DNA from: Alectoria sarmentosa
Taxonomy: Eukaryota; Ascomycota; Lecanoromycetes; Lecanorales; Parmeliaceae
DNA length: 64,000 nucleotides
Reading direction: 5' to 3'
Assembly: GCA_009733775.1 (NCBI GenBank)
Contig: WOGZ01000100.1
Location: 42,739-106,738 of the forward strand
Shown here in pieces: positions 1 to 11,002 of this stretch. A model generated the notes under the pieces. It had not been told where the DNA came from, searched no databases, and was given only the letters and a program-made list of their open reading frames with translations. Numbering within the stretch: the stretch's first letter is position 1; every line of letters begins with the position of its first letter. The position numbers and the translations under genes were made by a program.

Positions 1-171
1 ATGTCCTTGGAGACTTCGGATCGGGTCTTGGCACTGTCGAAATACAAATTCCTCCCAACCCCCACAGCAGCGACACATTCCCTGCCTACCTATCTCTACC
101 TTCTTCGCATGTCTGGAGAAGTACCTTTCCAACCTTTCACAAATAGCTGCACAATACTTCCTGCAGCCATC

Positions 172-925
172 ATGCGTTTATTTTCATTTCTAGCTCCATT
201 GATACTACTCGCTGGGCAAGCAGCCCTGATCTCTGCAGCCCTTACAGTAGACTAGATCCTCGATCTTCTCACGACGGCCACTTCCGACACCAATAATGCC
301 GTCGATGACGCTTCGGCTATCACGCTCGTCAATGCTGCACTCGACTACAATGTGCGTTCTTCCATTTCCAATACCCTCCGACCCAGTGTAAGTAGCACCA
401 CGTTACAGACCATCGTGACTGACAGCGACAACATAGCCAACGAGCTCAATACGGACATTAACGACGTTTAAGGAAGCGCAGACTTTCTTGTCAGAGCCTT
501 CTGAGACCACAATCGCTGAATAAGTCAGCCAGGTAGGCATTCTACTCTTTGCTCTCGCATGTCCGGCCCATTTCGTTCTAACAGTGCGTGATCATTCTTT
601 TACAGCTCACCGATGCTCTTATCAAGTATTACAATACGCTGGAAGACAAAGCCCCCGATTTCCTGGTCCCGTCCCAAAAATCCGCCATCGTGGCCTCGGG
701 CACGGCTCTGAAGAACGGCGCTCAAGTAAGTCATCCACAAATTTCCGCTTTCTGGCAGAGAATCCATCCCGCAATGCTGACAAAGACGACGCGCAACAGT
801 CTTTCCTCAACTCCGTCGCCGGCATCACCACAGATCCTGACCTTGATGGCGCTGAAGAGGGGCAGATTGCTAACGTGGTGGATGCGTTTGATGACTTCAC
901 TGATGCCTATGGAGACGGTGTTTAA
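172..925 (+). pseudogene. Broken small secreted helical protein (HsbA-like?)
   Basis: The ATG at 172 opens a clear signal peptide (MRLFSFLAPLILLAGQAALI...). The frame then meets TAG at 253-255, where CAG would continue it. Downstream the same protein can be followed through plausible introns at 352-408, 533-605 and 726-799 to a stop at 923-925. Further breaks are TAA at 469-471, removed by dropping one T of the TTT run, and TAA at 521-523, probably from CAA. The conceptual product is a small, Cys-free, Ala/Asp-rich helical secreted protein, resembling hydrophobic-surface-binding protein A (HsbA) in size and composition; that family name is a guess. Two of three lesions are C-to-T type stops and the third an indel. 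The intron boundaries all fit consensus, which supports a former gene rather than chance. Confidence 0.5.
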
Positions 926-1989
926 GATCCAAGCCGCTGCCTGAGCGACTCTGGCAAAGCAGTCTTATGAAGCACAATGAGTCGAGGCGTTTACGAGCTT
1001 GCTTGTTGGGTTTGCAGATTTCCGCCTTCATTTCTCCTACCCCCTGCCTTGTCGCCGCCATTCGGTCTGCACTAGTAGATCCATCATTCTGGACACTGCT
1101 CAGCCATATGCATCTGAGTATGTAGATTCTCAACAAATGCGCCCTCGCTAGCGTGTGACATTTCGGTGCAAAGTCCGTCCGACATGAGTCGCTGGCTTGT
1201 ATGCAAGTAAAGAAATCCCCAGGACCCGAACAAAACTGAGAAAATTAATCCTTTTCGTTTCTTCAAAAAGCCCCTTTGTAGGAAGATTTGGAAGGAATTC
1301 GCCCAGATCGTTTCGTTGTCCATCACACCGTCATCATCGTCGTCCAGACGTCGCTCATCGGAGTGGGCGAGCATTTCGAGTCTTGCTCTCTCGCTCAACG
1401 CCGTTTCTTGGACTTCGGCGAAGGCTCGGTCTGTGCTTGCTTATGAACTTGGGGCTGCATGGGCTTCGGGAAGCAATGGCTTTGGGTGAGTCAGGGGTGG
1501 ATTGGGTGGCGTGTGTGTGTGGGTTGAAAGCGCGGTTCGGGTCGGTTGGGAGGGGGGGGGGTTTGGAGTATGTGTGTTTTTAGGTTCTGGAACTCACTTG
1601 CGCGAATCGTGCTTTGGATTGGCGGTTTTACTCTAGCTGGAGGGGAGTTGGATTACTCGTCAAGGTTAATTAGTGGTGGGTTTGCTGTAAAGGGAATGAG
1701 AATAAAGAATTGCTGTAGAGGTAAAGTAATTACATGTGAATGAAATCGTAAAGGGCGATGGGTGGGTTAATAATAAAAGTTTGCGCCGATCGCCTCGGGG
1801 ACTTTTTCCTTCTTGTTTTTCTGACTGGCAGTTGTTGCGACGAGCGACGGTGAGCTATAGCACCGACTCTAAGACACGGGCGCCACGTAAAACTTTTGGA
1901 AAAAAGGAGTGACGGCTGGAGCTACAGTATCGGTTTCCACAGCACAAGATGTGAACAAACGGTATACTACTAGAAGCTGATCCAGCAAG

Positions 1990-2007
1990 TTTTTTTTTTT
2001 TTTTTTT
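1990..2007. repeat. Poly-T tract (T18)
   Basis: Uninterrupted run of 18 T in otherwise mixed-composition DNA. Its length should vary between isolates, and may be imprecise in the assembly. Confidence 0.9.
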
Positions 2008-4282
2008 GGAGCGAGAAGCACGACTTGTCATGCTGCATCGATTTTCGATTTCTCGGCTCGGAAGATGCATAAGTATATGGGCGAGAAGCCGAATTGCGGA
2101 GGAAGCAGGGGGTGAGGGTGAGTATTTGAGGTGAAGCACACCTGCGGTGTCATGGGATAAGAAAATGAAAAAGGAACACGGCCAAGGGAGGAAATTGGAG
2201 ATGAGCGTCTGTCTGTCATTTAGCCTAGTCATGCGGACGAGGAGGCTGTGATCGGGGATTATTTCAATGACTGCAATTTATCATCCATTCTTCGTAAGTA
2301 CTTGCTTAGGTAGTTGATGATGCTGACTAGACTGATGTATATATTCCCAAAGAATGAAAAAATCATCGTGAATGGAATAGTTCAGAGGCATCGGTGTGCG
2401 CAGCACCCTCTTTCCTTCTTACTGATCATCTGGTTCGTGCTTTGCATTCAATCTTCTTGCGACGATTCGTTTTTCTCGAACATGAGAGCTTTTTTTTTCA
2501 ACGTCGTTTTCCGATTCTTTGGTTGTGTTTTGGCCATCCCCGCTTTGGCTAGGGCCGATTCGACGGGCAACGCGAGCTCGGGTGGCGTATCCAGCATGTT
2601 CGAGAGGGACCGTTGTTGGGATTCCGGGAAGGATTTGAGTCAATGTGATTGTTAATCCCGATCGGAACCTTTGCTGTAGACGTGGTATCGATGATGCGAG
2701 CCTGAAGTTTGGGTATCTTTTGACTTTCGGGGTGACCAATTCTACTGGGTCAACATAGTTCAGCATGATCTGCTCGCGGGCTCTAGCATTGCGCGCGCGG
2801 GTTGACTGGAATTTTCGAGCCTTCGTCCTGGGTGCTCACATTGGAGATTTTGTCCTTGTTGATGACGACTTGGCGCTGTGGTGGAGCTCCGCCCTGCTAC
2901 CTGGCGCGGGTGTTTGACATTGGCCGCACATCTTGGACTTGACAATATCTCCAGTGATTCAACTGGTCAAGTGTTTGATTGGAGGGACGAACAGACTCCG
3001 CTCTGGGCGAAGGGAATTTCGAACATATCTATCTATCCGATGCGGCATGATGTCAGGGAATCAGGACGATACCAGCTGCTATTGCCAATCAGCAGATCTG
3101 ACCCGTCGTACATGGAAATTCAACTGTCGAGGGCGCTCTTCAAACCTATCTCAAAGCCGTGAAGCAAGTCCAAAAAGCCAGAAGTCAAGAAAATAGTGCT
3201 ATTTTTGGCAACAGTCCGAGGGCAGTTTCGATACTCTCGCCACGACTCGTTATTTATATAAGATTCAGCCCTTCTTTGACCTGTAATCCGAAGAAACAAT
3301 CCCCGGAAATCACACTCATCGAGAAAGCAGATCATGATTGAATCCTGCTTCTCGAGTCGTTTCCTGTATCTGAACCAAAACCTCCCACGCGATTTTTGGC
3401 ATACTTTTTTCGCTATTCGGTGTCCATCGTTTGATTTCTGCAAACGAAATATGTTTCTGGACAAATGTTGCCTTCCTTGATACTTGATGTCCACAATGAC
3501 TTGGGATAACCCAACGTTTCCACATCCCTTAGAACAAGCGCGGACCCGGCAAAGTGGACCTGGTCAGCTTTCCTTTCCCGCTTTTCTACGACTTGACATG
3601 GACCGAAGGCCAAGGCTGAAGTTTGCTGCCCATAAGGAGTGGCAATCTACCGAAACGTTGGAACGCTACCTCGATATGATAAAGATCAGGGAAAGTATCC
3701 CTCGGTCCCCCCTAAAAGTAATCTAGTATGGGGGCACTCCAGAGCTGAGGACTATTTTTCGCATATTCACGTCACTAGAGGAGCTCTGGAAAGGGTTCAA
3801 CATGACGTAACGCGCGGAAATGACGGCCTAAGTTGGTCAGCGGGCTATGTGCATAGCTGTTGTGAAGACACGCCACGAGAGTTCGTGAGACCCTGGGAGG
3901 AGCAGAACAGAAGGTGACATGTTTCGGGTTCTATTCGGAGCCTATGGTGACCCCAGAGTTCCCTCCGCTTGCCATAGTTATCAGAAAGAAATGAGAGAAG
4001 AATGGACGCCTACAACGACGCAGCATACCGGAAGAGAAAGTGGGAGCATTTTCAAACGTGTACACCAAACTCCGTCAGATCCCCAACGAAAGAAATATTG
4101 TAAACAACAAAACCACTCCAATCACATCACAGAAGTCTCCAAGCAGCGTTGCTACTTTCTAGTCTCGTAGATCGACCGAGTACAGCACGTGAGCCTCTGG
4201 TCCATTACGTAAACCACCCCTGCTCGTTTACACGGCGCCTGTACCATGTTTGCGTCATGCAAAGGATCTGGACCACATCTAT

Positions 4283-4305
4283 GATCTCAAACGCGATTTG
4301 AGATC
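4283..4305. repeat. Short perfect inverted repeat
   Basis: GATCTCAAA and TTTGAGATC flank a 5-nt loop, giving a perfect 9-bp stem about 360 bp upstream of the secreted-protein gene at 4665. It could be a regulatory half-site pair or chance. Confidence 0.5.
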
Positions 4306-4664
4306 TAGGAAGAAGATACTTTATCCCTCGTGCCACTCAGAGCCCAGAGCCGCACAACTCATCGCCAACTACGATTGTGAGATGGGCTGATGGGACGCGT
4401 GTGGCAGCGCAAGTATCTCATGTCTTGCATAATGGAATCGCAAATGGTGCGCGTTTCCAACAGACCGGCGCGGCAGACGCATCGTCATCAGCCGATAAGC
4501 GCTTCACCATGTGGGCCATGCATGCAGTACCAGCAGTATACTACACGAGTTAGCCTTTCTTTCCACGCGCCAAATAAAGGCAGGTCGATACATTTTGATC
4601 TCACGCAACCACCCACCGTATTGTCAGCTCGGTCAAACAAGATCAGTGCGATCTGAAAAAGAAA

Positions 4665-5222
4665 ATGCCTTTGCAATTGGCAGCAAGCATACTCTCATCA
4701 ATACTACTTACGCTAGTCCTCGCAGCCTCCGCAAGCGCAGCCACGCCCCTAACGCCCAACGTCACCCTCCCACCCTCTCTCTCCATCTCCAACATCAACG
4801 ACTACACGCCCCCGCAACACAAATGCACGAAGCCCGGATTTTTCAAATCCGACCACCGACCCACGTGGGCGGAATGCTACCGGGCGATCCGCACCCTGCC
4901 CTCGTCGTACGACAGCGGCTCCTTCCATAACTACGGCTATAACGACGGCTACCGGCTGCCGCGGACGGAGAAGTTTGGCCGATGCCGGGCGCAGGTCGAG
5001 ATCAAGGAGGGCACGGTCGCGGTCAGCAGTTGGGTCACCGTGGTGTCGTCGTTGGACCAGCTGAGCATCTTGTGTCGGCAGCATTCGTCGCTGGGGGATC
5101 GGACGTCCGGTTGGATGCTTATGGGGCTGGAGGATCGGATCAAGGTGTCTTTGCTTGGGCCGGATGATCCTTATTTCGGGGGAGGGACGGGGCTGTTTCT
5201 GAACGCGACGGAGGTGGAGTGA
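4665..5222 (+). CDS. Small secreted Cys-containing protein, unknown function
   Basis: Single-exon ORF of 185 aa. Residues 1-25 form a strong signal peptide (hydrophobic core SSILLTLVLAASASA) and no second membrane segment or GPI signal is seen, so the protein is probably released. The mature part has four cysteines (C54, C71, C107, C137), consistent with two disulfides. Its layout is one I know from many uncharacterised fungal secreted proteins: a first Cys, then W..C..A...LP, a G-F-H segment, a Y-x-LP strand, G-x-C, then SSW and a C-terminal Cys. Secreted proteins of this size in plant- or lichen-associated ascomycetes are often called candidate effectors, but nothing here proves that role. 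The start is chosen because it directly precedes the signal peptide; an AAATAAAGG AT-rich motif lies about 90 bp upstream. Confidence 0.75.
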   Translation: MPLQLAASILSSILLTLVLAASASAATPLTPNVTLPPSLSISNINDYTPPQHKCTKPGFFKSDHRPTWAECYRAIRTLPSSYDSGSFHNYGYNDGYRLPRTEKFGRCRAQVEIKEGTVAVSSWVTVVSSLDQLSILCRQHSSLGDRTSGWMLMGLEDRIKVSLLGPDDPYFGGGTGLFLNATEVE

Positions 5223-5744
5223 GTGACGGGTTGGGGCTTTTGATGTGGAGATGGCGTTGAATAGAGAGATGGAGGCAAATAAGCATGATTAGGCCGTCAC
5301 AATGGCATTTTTGAGTGCTGTTGACGATATTGCGAGTCAGTCCGCGGCCAGCTGCATTGGATGAAGGGTATCCTAACTTGTCGACTCATCATTGCTATCG
5401 TACAGACCTGCTCTCGTAGATAAGAAAGCTGGGGAGGGTAGATTAGGCGCCGCAAATATTGTTCCCGGACCATAGCCCTTGACAACAAAAGGCCGCAACT
5501 TAGTGTTCGTGTTCGTACACGTACGCCATCATCCTCCACCGCCAGATATTCATTTGATTCTCTCCCACTTCTTCGTTGTGATATAGAGGGCTTCGTTCTC
5601 TTCAATTTGTCATATGAGGAGGATTTCGAATTCATGTCCTGGTAAATTAAGTGCTAAGTTGGCCTGACGTTCGTTTGTCAGCTCTTGAAAGTAGCAAGTT
5701 GCGAGCGGCCATGCCTATCGGGGCTCCGTAGAGGCGAACAACGA
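5223..5744. other. Intergenic, no gene seen
   Basis: Mixed-sequence spacer between the secreted-protein gene and the ankyrin fragment. No ORF with codon structure or motif is visible. Confidence 0.5.
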
Positions 5745-6230
5745 CTAAGAAGACCCCGATCTTCTCTTCCACTTTGCGTCGTGCTCTCTCTCAATTGTAA
5801 ACGCCTCTTTTACGTCCATAGCCAAAGTATCGGCGCCCCTTGCTAACAACAGCTCCACGACGTCCAGGTAGCCGTCCTCAGCCGCTGCGTGTAATGCAAA
5901 CCCTATAACGAAATTCTCTTGTAGGCTGTAATTGTACGGCTGGTTCTGGTAGTGACGAAGAACCTCCCAGGTTTGCACGTTTCGTTCTATGGTAGACGTC
6001 TTTGAATCAAATACTCTCTTTTCTGATATTGTCATCTCAATTCTTTTCAAACTTGCAGTGCACTTGTTTGCATCTCTGGATCCAAAATATTCGATTTCAA
6101 ATGCGAACGATTTAATTGCATTGACCGCTATCGTGAGGGCGACCAGTGCAGTATTCTGCTTTGCAGAGAGTATACTGCTTTGCCAGAACAAGGAACAGAC
6201 ATTAGGCCAAGAAGCGATTGAGATGGTCAA
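5745..6230 (-). pseudogene. Ankyrin-repeat fragment
   Basis: A 161-aa minus-strand frame. Only the C-terminal third is recognisable: a good ankyrin unit (ALHAAAEDGYLDVVELLLAR followed by GADT) at about residues 112-137. The N-terminal part is helical, with no NACHT motif, Walker loop or signal peptide. Ankyrin repeats normally occur in arrays, so a single repeat followed by a charged tail and a stop suggests the truncated end of a larger gene, perhaps related to the NACHT-ankyrin genes at 28 and 51 kb. The start is arbitrary, and upstream sequence in the frame does not clearly continue the protein. It could also be a short standalone ankyrin protein. Confidence 0.4.
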
Positions 6231-7658
6231 GAGCGATGAATAGAGTTATGGACGAGCTGTCTGGCCAATCAGAAGCACTGGCTATAAAAAGCAGCACTAC
6301 AAAACAATCAGATGGCATGAACAACGAAGCTCCAAGGTCAGGGACACAGAAGCGGACACGAGGTCGAGAAATCCAGCATACCACCTTCACTTCGCAGTAG
6401 GATCCCATAAGTGGGGGATGCGTTGCCTGACATGCAAGCCTATCACCACTCGACCGGGACGGTGGAAGTCTGGGCCCAACGTAGCAAATACTAAGGTACC
6501 ACCCCCGAGGCGTGAGTATGAGCTCGATGCCATCTTCGTATCTGTAGACACCCTATCGCAGGAATGAGGGATGCCGGAAGCAAGGAAGCTGCGATTGCAC
6601 TGTGAGGTTGAAGCCAGGGCGGTGCTATTTACCACTCCGCTCCATGTTCGGAGTACGAGGAATTTCGACAGCACTTCATCCTAACGAGAATCAGAATTTC
6701 GGCCAACAATGGGCAGAGGAAAGGAAAAATAATGGAATGTCAAGGTAAGGCAGCGCCATGGCCCAAATTAGATCCCATCGATTCTCTTAAGCCAAATCTG
6801 CTCACTCCACAGTGGCTGAGCCGTTCACGAGAGCGCCATCTGGTACCTGCTGTTTCTCAACGAGATTGGGAGTCTCCTGGTATTGGTATTGCTATAGTAA
6901 TGTGTTTCAGCTTTGAATTTTGTTGTATTAAATCTAGGACCTAGCTGACTGGAAGACAAGGGAGCTTGGCGGGCCGATTCTAGATTAGCGCATGGAGATC
7001 TGCCGAGGAGCCTCCGATTTGCTAGAGGATACTGGGATACTCGTGTGACATTCTCTCTTTCCCTGCACCTGCCATCCTCCATCGTGGCTTCTACATCAGC
7101 GACAGTACACCTCGGCTTTCAGCTGGCATCGGAGCATCACAGAGCATCGCCGACTCCTGCACTCCATCTGATGTCAGTATGGGCCTGTAATCTTGGCCGG
7201 TGCCTGGAGATGGAGACACCAGAAGCCCCTTGGCACCGGCTGTTGTGACACCTTCCTAATGGAGAGACCCGAATATGCCTCATGCTGTCATGGTGCCTTG
7301 ATCTCTACGATAGATATTCCGGGCTCCAATGGCAACGAGTTGTTCCTGCTTTAAAAACGCAGGAGGAGGCGAAATTTCAATACCACACAGCCACATCTAT
7401 GGAAGATCGGGCAGGTCATGGGCCGGTGAAGGCAGTGCCTGCCTTTTTTGGCTTCTCGTTTGCCTTTGAAGGTGGGGTATCACACGGAGCAAGCCCTTTG
7501 CCAAGACGGTCATGAGCGAATTATGTTTATCTTGGAGTGACACCAGCTGTCTCCTTCACTATATATGCTCTCCCAAGTACCCTTCTTCAGGTATACTCAT
7601 ATCCATATATTCTCTCTAGTACTTGATCTTCAAGTACTTGTATCCCTTAAGCGCCGTC
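6231..7658. other. Intergenic, upstream of carboxypeptidase
   Basis: No supported gene. The last 100 bp before 7659 contain TATATATGC-like and pyrimidine-rich promoter-type sequence (7558-7615), suitable for the carboxypeptidase gene. Confidence 0.4.
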
Positions 7659-9641
7659 ATGCGTGCTGCAGTCTATTTCTCGACATTCCTATGCGCATCT
7701 TCAGCTGCAGCTTCTGGTGCCATCGATGCCTTCAAACGAGTTGACAGAGTCCTAGAGCCTAGAGCCGCCGCCCAGCACAAGGCGCCGGTCCATAGCCACG
7801 AGCGTCTACAGAAGCGTGCATCACCTTATTTGAACAACGTCACAGAGAGTGAGCACACAGAAATGCATCACTGGGCAGATGCTGACTAGGCGTAAGAGTT
7901 TGTTGTGGATGGCACTAAGATCCCAGACGTTGATGTATGTTGAACACAACACAGGATGGCTCAATGAACTTACAAGCATGCAGTTCGATGTCGGCGAGTC
8001 GTATGCCGGATTGGTACCAATCTCATCCGCTGCCAACGAGACTCGGAAGCTCTTCTTTTGGTACGTCTGATTCGGGACTATGCCTTGTACCACGCTTACC
8101 ACCGACATCTAGGTTCTTTCCCTCAACAAATCCCGCTGCTACAGACGAGATTGTGATCTGGTAAGGTAGCCGGGCTTGTTCGTTCTGGTTCACTGGCTGA
8201 TTCATTGCTTCTAGGTTCAACGGTGGCCCTGGTTGCAGTTCCCTCAGCGGTCTCCTCACCGAGAATGGTCCTTTCACGTGGCAAGCCGGTACATTTGCTC
8301 CTACCAAGAATCCCTACACATGGGTGAACTTGACAAACATGCTTTGGGTTGAGCAACCTGTGGGCGTTGGATTCACCCAAGGGACTCCGGACATTGTGAA
8401 TGAGGTGGAGCTTGCTCAACAATTCATGGGATTCTACAAGAACTGGGTCGACGATTTTCAGGTCCAGGGCAGCAAGGTCTACGTCACGGGTGAAAGCTAC
8501 GGCGGGTACTATGTACCTTACGTAGCGGATGCTTTCATCAATGCCAATGACACGACGTACTACAACCTCGCGGGAGTGGCAATCAATGATCCTATTCTTG
8601 GTGATGGAGACCTGCAGCAGGAGGGTGGGTTGCCCATGTTACTTTACTGGATATCTCTTCTTACTCATTATTAGTACCTGTCGTGCCATATCTGAACCAT
8701 TGGGAAAACACGTTCGCCCTGAACGAGAGCTTTATGGCCGCAGCTCAAGAGCGCGCCGACTCTTGCGGATATACTGACTACATCAACACCTACCTCACCT
8801 TCCCACCACCTGGTCCATTGCCGTTGCCCAAAAACAGCTCTCTCGACTGTGACCTCTTCGACGATGTGTTCTCTGCCGCGCTTGAAGTTAACCCATGCTT
8901 CAACATCTACCACATTCTTGACACATGCCCTCATCTCTTCAACGTTCTCGGCATAGTCAATCAAGGCGACTACTTCCCTCCAGGAGCGCAAGTTTACTTC
9001 AACCGCAGCGATGTGCAAGCCGCTATCAATGCGCCCGTTGGTACAAACTGGATGCAATGCACAAACACCAATGTCTTTGAAGGTCCTTACGGCAACAATT
9101 CTCAAGGTGACGAATCACTGGGTCCAGCTCAAGATGGAGTTCTGGCACATGTCATTGAGTCCACTAATAATACCATCATCGGTGTCGGAGGCTTGGATTA
9201 TTTGCTTCCGATCAACGGCACCCTGTTGGCGCTGCAGAACATGACGTGGAATGGGCTTCAAGGTTTTCAGACCCCGCCGTCAAATAGCTTCTTCGTTCCC
9301 TATCACCCGGAGTACAATCTGGGTTTCCTTGCGGGAGCTGGTGACCTTGGCTTATGGGTAACGGAACGAGGCTTGACCTTCTATCATGTTGACCTGGCAG
9401 GACACGGTAAGCTTCTCCAGACGCTGCAATACAATAGAACGCTAAAATTCCTTAAGAGTTACCTGGGTATACACCAGGGGCTGCGTACAGAGTCGTCGAG
9501 TTGATGCTGGGAAGGATTTCGTCCTTGAGCCAAACAGGAGACTTCACCACCCAGACGGGCAATTACACAGGCACAGTGCCCCTCACGAAGCGCGAAGGGT
9601 ATGGTCGTATGATAAACCATGGACTGAGGGATTATGCGTGA
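7659..9641 (+). CDS. Secreted serine carboxypeptidase (S10 family)
   Basis: Seven exons by splice consensus: 7659-7848, 7897-7934, 7984-8060, 8113-8160, 8215-8624, 8675-9406 and 9478-9641. They join in frame to 552 aa. Residues 1-19 are a signal peptide. Family S10 enzymes remove C-terminal residues from peptides at acid pH outside the cell or in the vacuole. The catalytic triad is visible: Ser211 in GESYGGYY, Asp429 in GVGGLDYLL and His498 in DLAGHG. The substrate-binding NGGPGCSS loop falls at about 119-126, and WVEQPVGVGFTQG follows. Many N-glycosylation sequons fit secretion. The two first introns are only 48-49 nt. In the last exon junction the residues after the catalytic His (usually E-x-P-Q-Y-x-P) appear shortened to GHGAAYR, so either the acceptor is elsewhere or the loop is truncated. 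The ATG at 7659 is used because it starts the signal peptide. Confidence 0.9.
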
Positions 9642-10517
9642 TTGCAGGGTTGATAATAGTATTACAGCTTGCCTAGAATAATCCTACAGGTCTAGATCAT
9701 GCGAGTCTCTCAGTCTTGCGAGATGTCAGAATACTTCTCGTCTTCAAGCAAAGGCGGCTACCAACGTCATACCTAATGTCATTTAAGGCGATGTCACTCT
9801 ACGTGATGCGGGTCGTTCTTCTTTGACTTGCAGGTTTCTCGATGTATTGAGCTTGGGGCAATCCAAATTTGAGCCCGTCGGAAATCATTGGCTGAAGGGA
9901 AGAATGAGCTCAAAGAAGACAAAGCATTAAAAGCCTGAAGAACACCCAAAAGGTAGAAAACCCCACAACTATGATGCTTTTGAACTTTGCATTGCTCGGA
10001 GACTGTCGTTTCTGAAAGTCTCCTTCCATAATTGACCAAAAATGTCTGGGCTCTATCATTTTTTAACTTCTTCGACTACAGCAAATCTAGTTCAAGTGTT
10101 ATTGAATCCAAAGTCGGGTGTCACCCCGGTTTTGACGCTTTTGAAACTTTCACCATCAACTGCTACCAACCACCCCAGGGTCTTTTTTCCGCCTCTTCCG
10201 GCTGGTTTACGTTGTGCGCCATTTTTTGTGACGCTCTATGGCATCTGTTTCGTGGAAATGGAGGCTGTCCGAACCATGTCAAGGTTTTCGGCCGCTCTAA
10301 GCCACAACCACAACTACAACACGCTAAAACTGAGGTTGAGACGTGAGCGGCAGCTTTGAAGAATATAAAAAGGTTCCTTCCGAATGATTCGCGTTCATTT
10401 GCTGAGCCAATTGTTCGTCACTCACTACCGCTATCAGGACTAAAAGGCAATCGTACTCGTCGAATCCCTTGCCCGCCACCCAAAATCCCACGTCCCTCGT
10501 CTTTTTCATCCCCCAAA
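9642..10517. other. Intergenic, no gene seen
   Basis: Two overlapping plus-strand frames near 10.03-10.36 kb lack any motif. No RNA gene is recognised. Confidence 0.45.
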
Positions 10518-11002
10518 ATGCAGCTTTCCCTCGTCATTACCCTTTTTCTCTCCTCTCCACTCTCCACTCTCCTCATCCTGACCACCGCGCAAGAAAGCGC
10601 CGACGCCAATAACTGCTCAACTTTCGAACCAACCTCGGCCTACGAAATCTACTCCTCCTTCACCTTCTCCGTCTCCCAAGACGCCGGCAACACCAATAAA
10701 CAAGACCTCGTCGTCGCCTTCGCCGGCCTCCCCTGCTCCGGCCCCCAGCCCCTTTAGCTTCGAATTCAACTTCCAACCCCAGTCCGCCTACTCTTCAAAA
10801 GGCCAGCAGGGCCAGATCGGCATGTCCCGCGTCCTCGACACGCTGGACTTGGGGAAACGCGCCGACGTGGAATTCGGTCGAGCCCGCTGACGGGGACCCT
10901 GGTGGGGACGTTTTGAGTTGCCGACGGGATAATTACTGCAAGGAGGAAACTAAGACCAGTCGCATTACAGTATCTCTCGATGTCTGTCAGACTACCCAAT
11001 AA
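10518..11002 (+). pseudogene. Decayed secreted-protein gene
   Basis: The ATG at 10518 begins a good signal peptide (MQLSLVITLFLSSPLSTLLI...), then a Cys-containing mature part up to a TAG at 10755-10757. The same protein appears to resume in another frame: FSFEFNFQPQSAYSSKGQ... from about 10756 to a TGA near 10889. A third frame has a Cys-rich end (NYCKEE...TVSLDVCQTTQ) stopping at 11000-11002. Beta-strand-like spacing with paired cysteines is typical of small fungal secreted proteins of unknown function. No consensus intron joins the segments, so at least two frameshifts are needed and I call it a pseudogene. An unrecognised intron is the alternative. Confidence 0.5.

Larger units (their letters stand above)
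926..4664. other. Gene-free stretch
   Basis: No convincing gene is visible. Open frames here are under 125 codons, overlap on both strands and show no recognisable motif. The region includes a T18 run (1990-2007) and a small inverted repeat at 4283-4305. A frame on the plus strand at about 2930-3160 reads somewhat protein-like but cannot be extended by splicing, so it may be a decayed gene. Confidence 0.5.

Noticed and set aside
3120..3494. 124-codon minus-strand ORF in the 1-4.6 kb gap
   Set aside because: Cannot be extended or matched to any family and overlaps open frames on the other strand.
10032..10359. Two overlapping plus-strand ORFs of about 105 codons
   Set aside because: Neither has a signal peptide, domain or splice context.
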